Origin: Micromonospora radicis
GTDB taxonomy: Bacteria > Actinomycetota > Actinomycetes > Mycobacteriales > Micromonosporaceae
Assembly: GCF_003583405.1 (NCBI RefSeq)
Contig: NZ_QXEC01000010.1
Coordinates: 142,157-206,156, forward strand
DNA: 64,000 nucleotides
Direction: 5' to 3'
The notes beneath the pieces were generated by a model, which ran no database searches, was not told the DNA's origin, and saw nothing but the letters and a program-made list of their open reading frames with translations. The translations under genes and the position numbers were made by a program. Shown piece after piece: positions 9,341 to 18,672 of the stretch (the stretch's first letter is position 1; every line of letters begins with the position of its first letter).

Positions 9341-11095
9341 ATGGCACGACAGGACTATCTCCAACCGGCACTGGCCGGGCTCGACCCGGCCGTCGACGGG
9401 GTCGACCCGGCGCTGCCGCTGTACGCGGCGACGTTCGTCGTGGTCGACCTGGAGACCACCGGCGGGGCGCCCGACGGCGGCGGCATCACCGAGATCGGCG
9501 CGGTCAAGGTGCGCGGCGGCGAGGAGCTGGGGGTGCTGGGCACGCTGGTCAATCCCGGCGTGCCGATCCCACCGTTCATCACCGTGCTGACCGGCATCAC
9601 CCAGGCGATGCTGGTGCCGGCGCCGCCGATCGAGCAGGTGCTGCCGAGCTTCCTGGAGTTCGTCGCCGACGCCGTGCTGGTCGCCCACAACGCGCCGTAC
9701 GACGTCGGTTTCCTCAAGGCCGCCTGCGCGAAACACGGCTACCGCTGGCCGAACCCCCGGGTGCTGGACACCGCGGCGCTGGCCCGGCGGGTGCTGCTGC
9801 GCGACGAGGTGCCCAACCGCAAGCTGGGCACCCTGGCCGCCTACTTCCGGGCCGCCACGCAGCCGACCCACCGGGCCCTGGACGACGCCCGGGCCACCGT
9901 CGACGTGCTGCACGGGCTGATCGGCCGGCTCGGCGGGCACCGGGTCGACACCGTCGGCGACGCCATCGAGTTCGCCCGCGCGGTCACCCCCACCCAGCGA
10001 CGCAAGCGGCACCTCGCCGACGGCCTGCCCCGCTCCCCCGGGGTCTACATCTTCCGGGCCGCCGACGACCGCCCGCTGTACGTCGGCACCTCACGCGACA
10101 TCGCCACCCGGGTCCGCAGCTACTTCACCGCGGCGGAGAAGCGCGCCCGGATCTCGGAGATGCTGGCCGCCGCGGAGCGGGTCGAGGCGGTCGAGTGCGC
10201 ACACTCGCTGGAGGCGGAGGTACGCGAGCTGCGGCTGATCGGGGCGCACGCGCCGCCGTACAACCGGCGGTCGAAGTTCCCGGAGCGGGTGCTCTGGCTG
10301 AAGCTGACCGACGGGCCGTACCCCCGGTTGTCGGTGGTCCGGGAGATCTCCCCCGGTGATCGCGCCTACCTCGGCCCGTTCTCCTCACGACGGGCGGCGG
10401 AGCTGGCCGCCGCCGGTTTCCACGACGCGGTGCCGCTACGCCAGTGCACCCACCGGCTGTCGCTGCGTACCGTCACGCCGGCCTGTGCGCTGGCCGAGCT
10501 GGGCCGCTGCCCGGCACCCTGCGAGCACCGGATCACCCCCGAGGAGTACGACGCCCGCGCGGTGGCGCCGTTCGCCGACGCCACCACGGGCGATCCCGGA
10601 CCGGTGGTGGACGCGCTGCTCGCCCGGATCGAGGTGCTGGCGGCCGGTCAGCGGTACGAGGAGGCCGCGGTGCTGCGGTCCCGGCTGGCCGCGGTGCTGC
10701 GGGCAGCGGTACGCATGCAGCGGTTGGCGGCGCTGAGCGGGATCGCCGAGCTGGCCGCCGCCCGGCCGGCCGCCGGTGGCGGCTGGGAGTTGGCGCTGGT
10801 GCGGCACGGCCGGCTGGCCGGTGCCGGGGTCTCCCCGGCCGGCGTCCACCCGCGACCGACGTTGACGGCGATCCGGGCCACCGCCGAGACGGTGCCGGTG
10901 GGGCACGGTCCGGTGCCGGCGGCCGTTCCCGAGGAGTCGGAACGGATCCTGTCCTGGTTGGAGCGACCGGAGACCCGGCTGGTGGAGATGTCGTCCGGAT
11001 GGGCGTCCCCGGTGGCCGGCGCGGGCCGCTTCCGCGACCTGCTGGCGAGGGCCGAGAACGCCGCGTCCCAACAACTCTGGTCCGAACGCTCATGA
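9341..11095 (+). CDS. DEDDh exonuclease / GIY-YIG (UvrC N-terminal-like) fusion
   Basis: A protein of about 584 residues. Residues about 30-190 are a DnaQ-like 3'-5' exonuclease with FVVVDLETTG (D and E), VAHNAPYDVGFL (D) and HRALDDARATVD (H and D). A GIY-YIG module follows (about 230-310: GVYIF, LYVGTS, R and E further on). A UVR-like helical hairpin lies around 425-460 (RYEEAAVLRSRL). The RNase H-like endonuclease and helix-hairpin-helix domains of true UvrC are missing, so this is not the excinuclease. It corresponds to Rv2191 of M. tuberculosis. It probably trims or nicks DNA in repair. ATG 9341 is preferred; an in-frame GTG at 9311 would add ten residues. Confidence 0.88.
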   Translation: MARQDYLQPALAGLDPAVDGVDPALPLYAATFVVVDLETTGGAPDGGGITEIGAVKVRGGEELGVLGTLVNPGVPIPPFITVLTGITQAMLVPAPPIEQVLPSFLEFVADAVLVAHNAPYDVGFLKAACAKHGYRWPNPRVLDTAALARRVLLRDEVPNRKLGTLAAYFRAATQPTHRALDDARATVDVLHGLIGRLGGHRVDTVGDAIEFARAVTPTQRRKRHLADGLPRSPGVYIFRAADDRPLYVGTSRDIATRVRSYFTAAEKRARISEMLAAAERVEAVECAHSLEAEVRELRLIGAHAPPYNRRSKFPERVLWLKLTDGPYPRLSVVREISPGDRAYLGPFSSRRAAELAAAGFHDAVPLRQCTHRLSLRTVTPACALAELGRCPAPCEHRITPEEYDARAVAPFADATTGDPGPVVDALLARIEVLAAGQRYEEAAVLRSRLAAVLRAAVRMQRLAALSGIAELAAARPAAGGGWELALVRHGRLAGAGVSPAGVHPRPTLTAIRATAETVPVGHGPVPAAVPEESERILSWLERPETRLVEMSSGWASPVAGAGRFRDLLARAENAASQQLWSERS

Positions 11096-11215
11096 GCAAC
11101 TGTCCGATCGGACTACGTCGACTCACTTAGGCTGTTAAGGAAGTGCATTACTGCCCGTTTCGAGGTTCTGCTCCCGGTTGCCGGTCCACCGGCGGCCCGG
11201 AGCAGGGGTTTGGGG

Positions 11216-13012
11216 GTGTCCCAGGTGGACGTCGACGCCGGACGCGGCGGCGCCCTGGGGGGTGCGCTCCCGACACAGCCGGGTGAACTGCCGCTCGCCC
11301 GCCGGCTCCGGTCGCTACTGAGCTGGCCGACCGCCGAGACCGAACCGGTCGGCCAACTGGTCCGCACCCACCGGAGCATCCACGCCGGTGCCGATCCGGC
11401 GGTGCTGCGCCGGTCGTACACCATCGCGGAGAACATGCACCGTGGCCAGTTCCGCAAGAGTGGTGAGCCCTACATCACCCATCCGCTCGCGGTCGCCCAG
11501 ATCTGCGCCGAGCTGGGCATGGACACCACCACACTGGTCGCGGCGCTGCTGCACGACACGGTGGAGGACACGCACTACACCCTGCAGGCCCTGGCCGAGG
11601 ACTTCGGACACGAGGTGGCCCATCTCGTCGACGGGGTGACCAAGTTCGACAAGGCGTTCTACGGGCAGGCGGCCGAGGCGGAGACCATCCGAAAGATGAT
11701 CATCGCAGCCGGCAAGGACGTCCGGGTGCTGATCATCAAGCTCGCCGATCGGCTGCACAACATGCGCACCCTCGGCGTACGCTCGGCCGCCTCCCGGGAA
11801 CGGATCGCCCGCAAGACCCAGGAGGTGCTGGTCCCGCTCTGCGACCGGCTCGGCATCCAGACCCTGAAACGGGAACTGGACGACGTGGTGCTGCTGCACC
11901 TGGCGCCGGAGGAGCACGCCCGCATCGCCCGGCACGTGCACGACCGTCCCGGCTGGGACAACTACCTCGCCGAGGTGGTGGCCCAGGCCAAGGTGGCGAT
12001 GCGCCGGGGCCGGGTCGACGCACAGGTGGCCCCCCGCCCACGGCACCTCTACTCGATCTGGAAGGACACCGTCGCCGGCGGCCACACCGTGCCGTACGAC
12101 CTGCCCCGCATCACCGTCGTGGTGGACGGCCCGGCCACCGACTGCTACGCGGCGCTCGGCGCGATCCACGGGCTCTGGCGGCCGATCCCGGGCCGGTTCA
12201 AGGACTTCATCGCCTCCCCGAAGAACAACCTCTACCGGTCCCTGCACACCAGCGTCTGCGGCCCGAAGAACCGCACGGTGGAGGTGCTGATCCGGACCGA
12301 GGAGATGCACCGCTCGGCCGAGTACGGGGTGGTGGCCGACTTCCGCTTCCCGCGCTCCGGTGCCACGACCGCCCGCGCCGAGCAGTTGGACTGGCTACGC
12401 CGGGTGCTGGACTGGGAGCAGGGCGCCGCCGACCCGGCGCAGTTCCTCGAGTCGCTGCGCTGTGACCTGGCCGAGGCGCAGATCCAGGTGGTCGCCGAGG
12501 GCCGGCAGATCGTGCTGCCGGCCGGCGCCACCCCGGTGGACCTGGCGTACGAGTTGGGCACCGACCGGGGCGACCGATGTCTCGCCGCGCGGATCAACGG
12601 CCGGCTGGTACCGCTCGCCTCCGAGTTGGAGGAGGGCGACGTGGTCGAGATCTTCACCGAGACCGACGAGGAGAGCAGCCTCGACGCCGAGGTCGCCCCG
12701 CGCGGTCCCCGCCGCGAGTGGCTGGGTTTCGTCAAGTCGCCGCACGCGCAGATGCAGATCAACCGGTGGTTCGCCGACCACAGCGAGCCGGGCATCTCGA
12801 TCAGCGACAAGGTCCGGCTCGGCCGGGCCACCATCGGGCTGGCGCTGCGCCAGCACAACCGGGGACTGGCCAGCGACCTGCCGCTGCTGCGGCTGTCGGA
12901 GGAACTCGGCTATCCCGACCTGGAGACGCTGCTCGTCGCGGTCTTCGACCGGGTGATCGAACCGGACGAGGTGGTGCGGCAACTCATCGACCTGGTCGAC
13001 CACCGACAGTGA
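11216..13012 (+). CDS. RSH-family (p)ppGpp hydrolase/synthetase paralogue without ACT domain
   Basis: A protein of about 598 residues. The HD hydrolase domain (about 50-200) keeps YITHPLAVAQI, HDTVEDT and LADRLHNMRT, so ppGpp hydrolysis looks possible. The synthetase domain (about 260-375) is recognisable (RHLYSIW, PGRFKDFIASPKNN, EVLIRTEEMH), but the usual YDL.A.R reads YDLPRIT, NGYQSLHT reads NLYRSLHT, and the final GIAAHW is GVVADF. Several residues used in pyrophosphate transfer have therefore changed. A TGS domain follows (about 420-490). The C-terminus is short and has no ACT domain. It may be a hydrolase-dominant second RSH, like the RshA type of streptomycetes. GTG 11216 fits the AGGGG site; TTG 11210 is possible. 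Confidence 0.87.
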   Translation: MSQVDVDAGRGGALGGALPTQPGELPLARRLRSLLSWPTAETEPVGQLVRTHRSIHAGADPAVLRRSYTIAENMHRGQFRKSGEPYITHPLAVAQICAELGMDTTTLVAALLHDTVEDTHYTLQALAEDFGHEVAHLVDGVTKFDKAFYGQAAEAETIRKMIIAAGKDVRVLIIKLADRLHNMRTLGVRSAASRERIARKTQEVLVPLCDRLGIQTLKRELDDVVLLHLAPEEHARIARHVHDRPGWDNYLAEVVAQAKVAMRRGRVDAQVAPRPRHLYSIWKDTVAGGHTVPYDLPRITVVVDGPATDCYAALGAIHGLWRPIPGRFKDFIASPKNNLYRSLHTSVCGPKNRTVEVLIRTEEMHRSAEYGVVADFRFPRSGATTARAEQLDWLRRVLDWEQGAADPAQFLESLRCDLAEAQIQVVAEGRQIVLPAGATPVDLAYELGTDRGDRCLAARINGRLVPLASELEEGDVVEIFTETDEESSLDAEVAPRGPRREWLGFVKSPHAQMQINRWFADHSEPGISISDKVRLGRATIGLALRQHNRGLASDLPLLRLSEELGYPDLETLLVAVFDRVIEPDEVVRQLIDLVDHRQ

Positions 13013-13065
13013 CGCGGGCGCGGTCCCCGGGCGCGAGCACGGCTCGGGGCCACTAGCCTGGACCC

Positions 13066-13608
13066 ATGATCCCCCGCTCGCGCCGCACCGGCCGCGCCGT
13101 CGCGTACCAGGTCTTCTACCGGTTGCCCCTACCGGTACGCCGCCGGCTGGTACGACTGGCCGTGCCGAAGTACATCGTCGGCGCGGTAACCCTGGTACGC
13201 GACAGCGAGGCCGGGGGCGCGGGGCGACTGCTGCTGCTGCGGCAGCCACCCGGTCGGGGTTGGACGCTGCCGGCGGGGCTGTTGCAGCGCGGCGAGAACC
13301 CGGCGGTGGGTGCGGCCCGCGAGCTGCACGAGGAGTCCGGCATCCGGCTCTCCCCCACCGCGTTGAGCCCGGCGGCACCCAACGCCGTGGTGCACGCCAA
13401 GGGGTGGGTGGACATGGTGTTCACCGTCGAGGTGCCGGCGTCGAGCACCGAACTGAAGGTCGACGGCGCGGAGGTCTTCGAGGCCGCCTGGCATCCGCTG
13501 GACGACCTGCCGAAGCTGACCTGGCCCACCGCCCGGCTGCTCGCCTACTACGACATCGGTCCGCTGGCCGGGCAGTTCCCGCCACCGCTGCCCGACCGCC
13601 TGCCATGA
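13066..13608 (+). CDS. Nudix hydrolase
   Basis: A 180-residue protein with a complete Nudix box, G-x5-E-x7-REUxEExGU, running from GLLQRGE to RELHEESGI at about residues 72-94. A basic N-terminal helix (about 1-40) may be membrane-proximal. Nudix enzymes hydrolyse nucleoside diphosphates linked to another moiety; the substrate cannot be read here. The TGA overlaps the ATG of the sugar nucleotidyltransferase (ATGA), so the two are co-translated. This suggests a role in nucleotide-sugar turnover, which is inferred from context. Confidence 0.9.
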   Translation: MIPRSRRTGRAVAYQVFYRLPLPVRRRLVRLAVPKYIVGAVTLVRDSEAGGAGRLLLLRQPPGRGWTLPAGLLQRGENPAVGAARELHEESGIRLSPTALSPAAPNAVVHAKGWVDMVFTVEVPASSTELKVDGAEVFEAAWHPLDDLPKLTWPTARLLAYYDIGPLAGQFPPPLPDRLP

Positions 13609-14540
13609 CCGGACCAGACGACCGAGCGGCACGGCCCGACGACCTCGCAGCACGGCCCGACGACCGAGCGGCACGGCCCGACCACCCGGCGGCGCGAGCC
13701 GAGGACGGCATCTGTGCGGTGGTGCTCGCCGCCGGAGAGGGCACCCGGCTGCGGCCGTTGACCGAGCGGCTGCCCAAGGCACTCTGCCCGGTGGGCAACG
13801 TGGCGCTGCTGGACCGAGCCCTGGCCCGGCTGACCGGGCTCGGGCTGACCGGACCGCAGCAGGTCGCCGTCAACGCCTGTTACCTGGGCGAACAGGTGGT
13901 CGAGCAGGTCGGCGACCGGGCCCGGCTCTCGGTGGAACCGGGCAGCCCGCTCGGCACCGCCGGTGGCGTGGGGCGGCTGCGGGACTGGATCGCCGGTCGC
14001 GGCGTACTGGTCGGCAACGCCGACGCGTACCTCGCCGACCCGACCACGGCACCCGGGCCGGACATCGCCGCGCTGCTGGACGGTTGGGACGGCGAATCGG
14101 TACGCCTGCTCGGCCAGCCGGCGTCCGACCCGAGGGCACCAGGCACCTTCGACGGGCACGTCTTCACCGGCTTCTCGCTGCTGCCCTGGCGACTGGTCCG
14201 GAACCTGCCCCCGGCCTTCGGTGACCTGGTCCGCGCGGTGTGGCGCCCGGCCGAGGCCGCCGGCCGACTGTCCGTGGTGCCCTACCGGGGAACCTTCTAC
14301 GACACCGGCACCCCGGCCGACTACCTGGCCGCGAACCTGCACGCCGCCGGTGACGGCTGTCTGGTCGACCCGGCCGCCTCGGTCACCGGCGACTGCCGGC
14401 GTTCGGTGGTCGGCGCGGGCGCCACGGTACGCGGCACGGTGACCCACTGCGTGGTCTGGCCCGGTGCCACCGTCGAGGCCGACGAACGGCTGTCCGACGC
14501 GATCCGGGTCGGCGCCGACCTGACCGTCCCGGCCACCTGA
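13605..14540 (+). CDS. NDP-sugar nucleotidyltransferase
   Basis: A 311-residue protein. After an unusual repetitive N-terminal tail of about 35 residues, the nucleotidyltransferase fold begins VVLAAGEGTRLRPLTERLPKA, the nucleotide-binding loop of RmlA/ManC/GalU-type enzymes. A later GTAGGVG and YDTGTPADYL match the sugar-binding part. The end (about 245-311) contains hexapeptide-like turns (VTGDCRRSVVGAGATV) of a short left-handed beta helix. It should couple a sugar-1-phosphate to a nucleotide, but the sugar is unknown. It starts inside the Nudix stop codon. The proline- and aspartate-rich tail is encoded by four 21-base tandem units and is probably disordered. Confidence 0.88.
   Translation: MTGPDDRAARPDDLAARPDDRAARPDHPAARAEDGICAVVLAAGEGTRLRPLTERLPKALCPVGNVALLDRALARLTGLGLTGPQQVAVNACYLGEQVVEQVGDRARLSVEPGSPLGTAGGVGRLRDWIAGRGVLVGNADAYLADPTTAPGPDIAALLDGWDGESVRLLGQPASDPRAPGTFDGHVFTGFSLLPWRLVRNLPPAFGDLVRAVWRPAEAAGRLSVVPYRGTFYDTGTPADYLAANLHAAGDGCLVDPAASVTGDCRRSVVGAGATVRGTVTHCVVWPGATVEADERLSDAIRVGADLTVPAT
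13617..13700 (+). repeat. Four in-frame 21-base tandem units in the nucleotidyltransferase N-terminus
   Basis: Units begin at 13617, 13638, 13659 and 13680. Units 1 and 3 are identical, unit 2 differs at a few bases, and unit 4 is more diverged. Each encodes a heptapeptide close to DDRAARP. Identity between units 1 and 3 suggests recent slippage or unequal exchange. Confidence 0.85.
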
Positions 14541-14750
14541 GCCGCCCGCTGGGCCTCGTACGTGGGCCTCGTGCGAGGAGCCCCTACGTGGACCTTCATA
14601 CGGCAGGCCTCCCGAGGGCTCGTTACATGGGCTCGTGCGGTGTCCAGAAACGTTCACCGGGCTCCCGCCGGGTCAGGTGACGCGACACCGCCAACACCCC
14701 TGGACGCCGCACTAACATGAGCGACGACGCCGACGAACGGAGAAGTTCCC

Positions 14751-15041
14751 GTGATCACCGCGATCGTGCTGATCGACTGCGCCACCGACTCGATCCCCGA
14801 GGTGGCCGAGGCCCTGGCCAACCTCTCCGGGGTGAGCGAGGTGTACTCCGTGGCCGGGCACGTCGACCTGATCGCGATGGTCCGGGTCCGCGAGTTCGAC
14901 GAGATCGCGCAGGTCATCGCGGGCGGCATCTCCAAGGTGCCGGGCGTGCTAAACACCGAGTCGCACATCGCCTTCCGCGCCTACTCCCGCCACGACCTCG
15001 AGGAAGCCTTCGCCATCGGCCTCGGCGCCACCACCGACTGA
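14751..15041 (+). CDS. Stand-alone Lrp/AsnC effector-binding domain protein
   Basis: A 96-residue protein equal to the C-terminal regulatory domain of Lrp/AsnC proteins (AsnC_trans_reg), with no DNA-binding helix-turn-helix. It has the beta-alpha-beta-beta-alpha-beta pattern: VLIDCATDSIPEVAEAL, SGVSEVYSVAGHVDLIAMV and SKVPGVLNTESHIAF. Such domains form ring oligomers that bind amino acids or related small ligands. The GTG start has GGAG 9 bases upstream. It is transcribed toward a hairpin shared with the convergent DUF4142 gene. Its partner is unknown; many actinobacteria carry this short protein near the qcr genes. Confidence 0.88.
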   Translation: MITAIVLIDCATDSIPEVAEALANLSGVSEVYSVAGHVDLIAMVRVREFDEIAQVIAGGISKVPGVLNTESHIAFRAYSRHDLEEAFAIGLGATTD

Positions 15042-15068
15042 CCCCTGCACTCCCTAGCTCCCTAGGAG

Positions 15069-15100
15069 AGCCGGTCCGCCCCGGGTGGGGTGGACCGGCT
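15069..15100. terminator. Hairpin between the convergent AsnC-domain and DUF4142 genes
   Basis: AGCCGGTCCGCC at 15069-15080 pairs with 15089-15100 across an 8-base loop; the only irregularity is a single G-T pair. It lies between two stop codons facing each other and can serve both strands. Confidence 0.75.
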
Positions 15101-15117
15101 CGCCGTGTGCCGTCGGG

Positions 15118-15795
15118 TCAGCTCTGCTGGGGTGCCGGGCTCTCGGTGACGGTGCCACCCGGAGCCGGGGCCTCCTCGGTGAAGGTCTCACCCGGGGTCG
15201 GCGTGGTGCCACCCGGAGCCGGGACGGTGCCGCCCGGGCTGGGCGTACCGGACGGGCTGGCCTCCGGCACCGGGATGCCGAGCTCCTCGGCCAGCTGCAC
15301 CAGGGCGTCGTAGTGCGCCTGCAGGACCGGCAGCGCGGTCTGGGCCAGCTGGACCACCTGGGTCTCGGTACCCTGCGAGATCTCCGTCTGGGTGGCCTGG
15401 ATGGCCTGCAGGTGGCCGGCGAGGCCCTGGGTCACCCAGAGCCGGTCGAACTCCTCACCACTGGCGTTGTTCAGCTGGTCGAGAGCCGTCCGCTGATCCG
15501 GGGTGGGCTCGTTCGGCAGCTGGACGTTCAGCTGCCCCGCCAGGTCCGTCACCGACCGGTCCAGCTCCTGGTGGTCGGTGACGATCATCTGGGCCAGATC
15601 CTTCAGCTGCTGGTTCTGGGCCTTCTTCTGCGCCAGTTCACCAGCCTGGACCTCGTACAGGTTGACCTGGTGGATCGCCTGCAGGTACTGGGTGTCCTGC
15701 TCCGACGGCTGCGCCGCCGCCTGGGCTGCCGCGGCGGGCGCGACGCCCACCAGCACCAGTGCGGCCAGCAGGCCGAGCCGTTTGATTCCCAACAT
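15118..15795 (-). CDS. Exported DUF4142 protein with proline-rich tail
   Basis: A 225-residue secreted protein. Residues 1-27 form a signal peptide (basic LGIKRL start, hydrophobic core, AAAAQA cleavage region). Residues about 32-175 match the four-helix, ferritin-like DUF4142 fold: QDTQYLQAIHQVNLYEVQAG, the metal-type segment VTDHQEL and later HLQAIQA and AHYDALV. The last 45 residues are rich in Pro, Gly, Thr and Ser and are probably a flexible wall linker. The function of DUF4142 is unknown. It lies downstream of the qcr operon on the same strand but is separated from it by a strong hairpin, so it probably has its own promoter. Confidence 0.85.
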   Translation of the reverse strand: MLGIKRLGLLAALVLVGVAPAAAAQAAAQPSEQDTQYLQAIHQVNLYEVQAGELAQKKAQNQQLKDLAQMIVTDHQELDRSVTDLAGQLNVQLPNEPTPDQRTALDQLNNASGEEFDRLWVTQGLAGHLQAIQATQTEISQGTETQVVQLAQTALPVLQAHYDALVQLAEELGIPVPEASPSGTPSPGGTVPAPGGTTPTPGETFTEEAPAPGGTVTESPAPQQS

Positions 15796-15910
15796 GCTTC
15801 CTCCCCGTTGAGACGTTGGACCGCACGGATACCCGGCTGACCGGGGTTATTCCTGCGATCCGGTGACGGGCGGGAAGCTCCGACGAGGGCGCGAAGGCCA
15901 GGAAAAGGGC

Positions 15911-15946
15911 GTGGCGCCCGCCGGAGGACTCCGGCGGGCGCCACGT
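15911..15946 (-). terminator. 16-bp perfect hairpin after qcrB
   Basis: Bases 15911-15926 pair perfectly with 15931-15946 around a GGAC loop. It lies 16 bases beyond the qcrB stop on the minus strand and should end the ctaE-qcrCAB transcript. Confidence 0.85.
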
Positions 15947-15962
15947 CACGCTGTGGCGAACC

Positions 15963-17588
15963 TCAGCTCTGCTTCTCCCCGCTGCCGATCTCGGCACGCT
16001 CGGCGCGCGGTTCGACCGGCGGGTGTCCCGGCGAGACCGGCGCCTCGGCCGGCTTCTCGATCGGGTAGAAGAAGCCCCGGACGGCCGGGCCGAGGGCACC
16101 GAGCCGGTTCATCTTCTTCGGCACGACCCAGCCGGCGTACGGCAGCTCGCCGTGCCCGTGCTCGTCGGGCGCGCTGAGCGGCTGGTGCACCTCGACGAAC
16201 CGGCCGTCCGGCAGGCGCCGGATGATGCCCGTCTCCACGCCGTGCGCGAGCACCTCCCGGTCGTGCTGCTGCAGGCCGAGGCAGAGCCGGTAGGTGACGT
16301 AGTAGGCGATTGGCGGCAGGATCAACAGACCGATCCGGCCCGCCCAGGTCATCGCGTTCAGGCTGATGTGGAACTTGTCGGCGATGACGTCGTTCGCCCC
16401 GGAGAGGGTGAGGATGACGTAGAACGTGATGGCCATCGCGCCCAGACCGGTCCGGAACGGCACGTCCCGGGGACGCTGGAGCAGGTTGTGGCTCCGGTAG
16501 TCCTTCAGGTAGCGGGCCTCCAGGAACGGATAGAGCGTGGAGAGCCCCACCAGGATGCCGGGTAGCACCACGGTCGGCCAGAACAGCGGCGGGATCACGT
16601 AGCCGTCGCCGATCGGGATGAAGATCTCCCAGTCCGGCATCAGTCGGGTCGACCCGTCGAGGAACATGACGTACCAGTCCGGCTGGCTGGCGGCCGAGAC
16701 CACCCACGCCTCGTACGGGCCGAACAGCCAGATCGGGTTGATCTGGAACAGGCCACCCATCAGCGCGATCACGCCGAAGACGACCATGAAGAAGCCGCCC
16801 TGCTTGATCGCGTACCGGGGGAACATCCGCTCGCCGACGACGTTGCCGTTGGTCCGCCCGGGGCCCGGCCACTGGGTGTGCTTCTGCTTGAAGACCAGGC
16901 CCAGGTGGACGCTGATCAGCGCGACCAGCAGCGCCGGGATGAGCAGCACGTGGGCGATGAAGAACCGGCTGATGATGATGGTGCCGGGGAACTCACCGCC
17001 GAAGATCGAGGTGGTCACCCAGGAGCCGATCACCGGGATGGACAGCATGATCGCCGAGGCGATCCGCAGGCCGGTGCCGGAGAGGCCGTCGTCCGGCAGC
17101 GAGTAACCGGTGAAGCCGGCCAGGAAGCCGACCCAGAACAGCAGCGAGCCGATGATCCAGTTGGTCTCACGCGGCTTGCGGAACGCGCCGGTGAAGAAGA
17201 TCCGCAGCATGTGGACCACGATCGCGGCCATGAACAGCAGCGCCGCCCAGTGGTGCATCTGCCGCATGATCAGGCCACCCCGGACGTCGAACGAGATGTC
17301 CAGACTGGAGGCGTACGCGGCCGACATCGGGGTGCCCCGCAGCGGGGCGTAGCTGCCGTTGTAGATGACCTCCGTCATCGACGGCTCGAAGAAGAAGGTC
17401 AGGAAGACACCGGTGAGCAGCAGGACGATGAACGAGAAAAGCGCGATCTCGCCGAGCAGGAACGACCAGTGGTCGGGGAAGACCTTGTTGAGCAGCCGGC
17501 GCAGGGGGGTGGCCACCTGGAAGCGGTCGTCGACCGCCCGGGCGGTGTTGCCCGGCACCGCTGCTACGTCAAACTTGCGCCGCTTCAC
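15963..17588 (-). CDS. qcrB: Cytochrome bc1 complex cytochrome b subunit
   Basis: A 541-residue multi-span cytochrome b. Haem-ligand histidine pairs occur in the second and fourth helices (MHHWAALL...VVHML and RFFIAHVLL...VHLG). The quinol-site element GYSLPDD and the PDWYVMF segment replace the mitochondrial PEWYFL. It is longer than proteobacterial cytochrome b because of a C-terminal extension of over 100 residues, as in other Actinobacteria. In the plasma membrane it oxidises menaquinol within the bcc-aa3 supercomplex. The GTG start overlaps the qcrA stop (GTGA), so translation is coupled. It is the last gene of ctaE-qcrC-qcrA-qcrB. Confidence 0.97.
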   Translation of the reverse strand: MKRRKFDVAAVPGNTARAVDDRFQVATPLRRLLNKVFPDHWSFLLGEIALFSFIVLLLTGVFLTFFFEPSMTEVIYNGSYAPLRGTPMSAAYASSLDISFDVRGGLIMRQMHHWAALLFMAAIVVHMLRIFFTGAFRKPRETNWIIGSLLFWVGFLAGFTGYSLPDDGLSGTGLRIASAIMLSIPVIGSWVTTSIFGGEFPGTIIISRFFIAHVLLIPALLVALISVHLGLVFKQKHTQWPGPGRTNGNVVGERMFPRYAIKQGGFFMVVFGVIALMGGLFQINPIWLFGPYEAWVVSAASQPDWYVMFLDGSTRLMPDWEIFIPIGDGYVIPPLFWPTVVLPGILVGLSTLYPFLEARYLKDYRSHNLLQRPRDVPFRTGLGAMAITFYVILTLSGANDVIADKFHISLNAMTWAGRIGLLILPPIAYYVTYRLCLGLQQHDREVLAHGVETGIIRRLPDGRFVEVHQPLSAPDEHGHGELPYAGWVVPKKMNRLGALGPAVRGFFYPIEKPAEAPVSPGHPPVEPRAERAEIGSGEKQS

Positions 17589-18661
17589 GGCCGCTCCCAG
17601 AAGTCGGGCCCGACGGTTTCGGTGTAGTCGGACCTAGCCACGAAGTAGCCCTCGGCGTCGACCTCGATCGGCAACTGCGGCAGTCGCCGGCTGGCCGGGC
17701 CGAAGACGGGCTTGGCGTTGTCGGTGATCAGGAACTGCGACTGGTGGCACGGGCAGAGCAGACGGTTGGTCTGCTGCTCGTACAGGCTCGCCGGGCAGCC
17801 GGCGTGCGTGCAGATCTTCGAGTAGGCGGCGTAGTTGCCCCACATGTAGTCGCCGTGGCCCTCGCGCTCGTTGTTGCGGCGCGATTCCTCGGCGTCGGCG
17901 TCCCGCAGGTGGATCAGCAGGGTCGGCGAGTCGGCGTACTTGTTGCTCACGCCGTGCTCCACGCCCGGGAAGACGGTGATCTGGCCACCGGCGCTGATGT
18001 CGGCCGGCCGGATCGGCCGCCCGTCCTCGCGGATCAGCCGGATCTTCTGCCCGTCCCGGGGGGCGAACCCGGTGGTGAACATCTGGTTGTTCTTGTGCGG
18101 CTGGGAGATCAGCCCACCCACCAGCGGTGCCGCGACGACCGCGCCGACCGGGGCCAACCCGGCCAGCAGCGACACGCCGAGCAGCGGGCGGCGCTTCACG
18201 CCCAGCTCGTCGGCCATGTACGTCATGGTCTCGCCGGTGATCAGCCGGTCGTCGCTGGACACCACGCCCTCATGCCGGTCCTGGATCGACACCTCCTTGG
18301 GCAGCAGCTTCTTGCCCCAGGTGAGGATGCCGAAGCCGATGCCCAGCAGCGCGATGCCGAGGGTCACGCCGAGCAGCGGGGTGTAGAGCTTGTCGCCGCC
18401 GCGACCCGGCTCGTACTCCCAGGGCCACCAGATGTAGATCACCAGGAAGGCGGTCGCCGCCACACCGGTGAGCAGGAACATCGCCGCCACCGTACGGACC
18501 AGCCGACGCTCGGCCTTGCTGCCCGGGACGACCTGCGGCTCGTAGTGGACGATCTCGATGTCGTCCCGGCGCGCGCCCTCGCGGACGATGTCGAACCGGC
18601 TCAGCCGTGGGTCGTTCAGGTCGACCGGCTCGTGTCCCGGCTCGGCGGTGTGCGTGCTCAT
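17585..18661 (-). CDS. qcrA: Cytochrome bc1 complex Rieske iron-sulfur subunit
   Basis: A 358-residue protein with three predicted membrane spans (about 65-90, 100-125, 165-190), as in actinobacterial QcrA rather than the single-span mitochondrial form. The C-terminal Rieske fold carries both 2Fe-2S ligand boxes, CTHAGCP and CPCHQSQF. It accepts an electron from menaquinol at cytochrome b and passes it to the dihaem QcrC. The ATG of MSTHTAEP is chosen because it begins the conserved hydrophilic N-terminus; an upstream extension would add ten unconserved residues. It lies 11 bases downstream of qcrC. Confidence 0.96.
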   Translation of the reverse strand: MSTHTAEPGHEPVDLNDPRLSRFDIVREGARRDDIEIVHYEPQVVPGSKAERRLVRTVAAMFLLTGVAATAFLVIYIWWPWEYEPGRGGDKLYTPLLGVTLGIALLGIGFGILTWGKKLLPKEVSIQDRHEGVVSSDDRLITGETMTYMADELGVKRRPLLGVSLLAGLAPVGAVVAAPLVGGLISQPHKNNQMFTTGFAPRDGQKIRLIREDGRPIRPADISAGGQITVFPGVEHGVSNKYADSPTLLIHLRDADAEESRRNNEREGHGDYMWGNYAAYSKICTHAGCPASLYEQQTNRLLCPCHQSQFLITDNAKPVFGPASRRLPQLPIEVDAEGYFVARSDYTETVGPDFWERP

Positions 18662-18672
18662 GTTGCCCCCGG

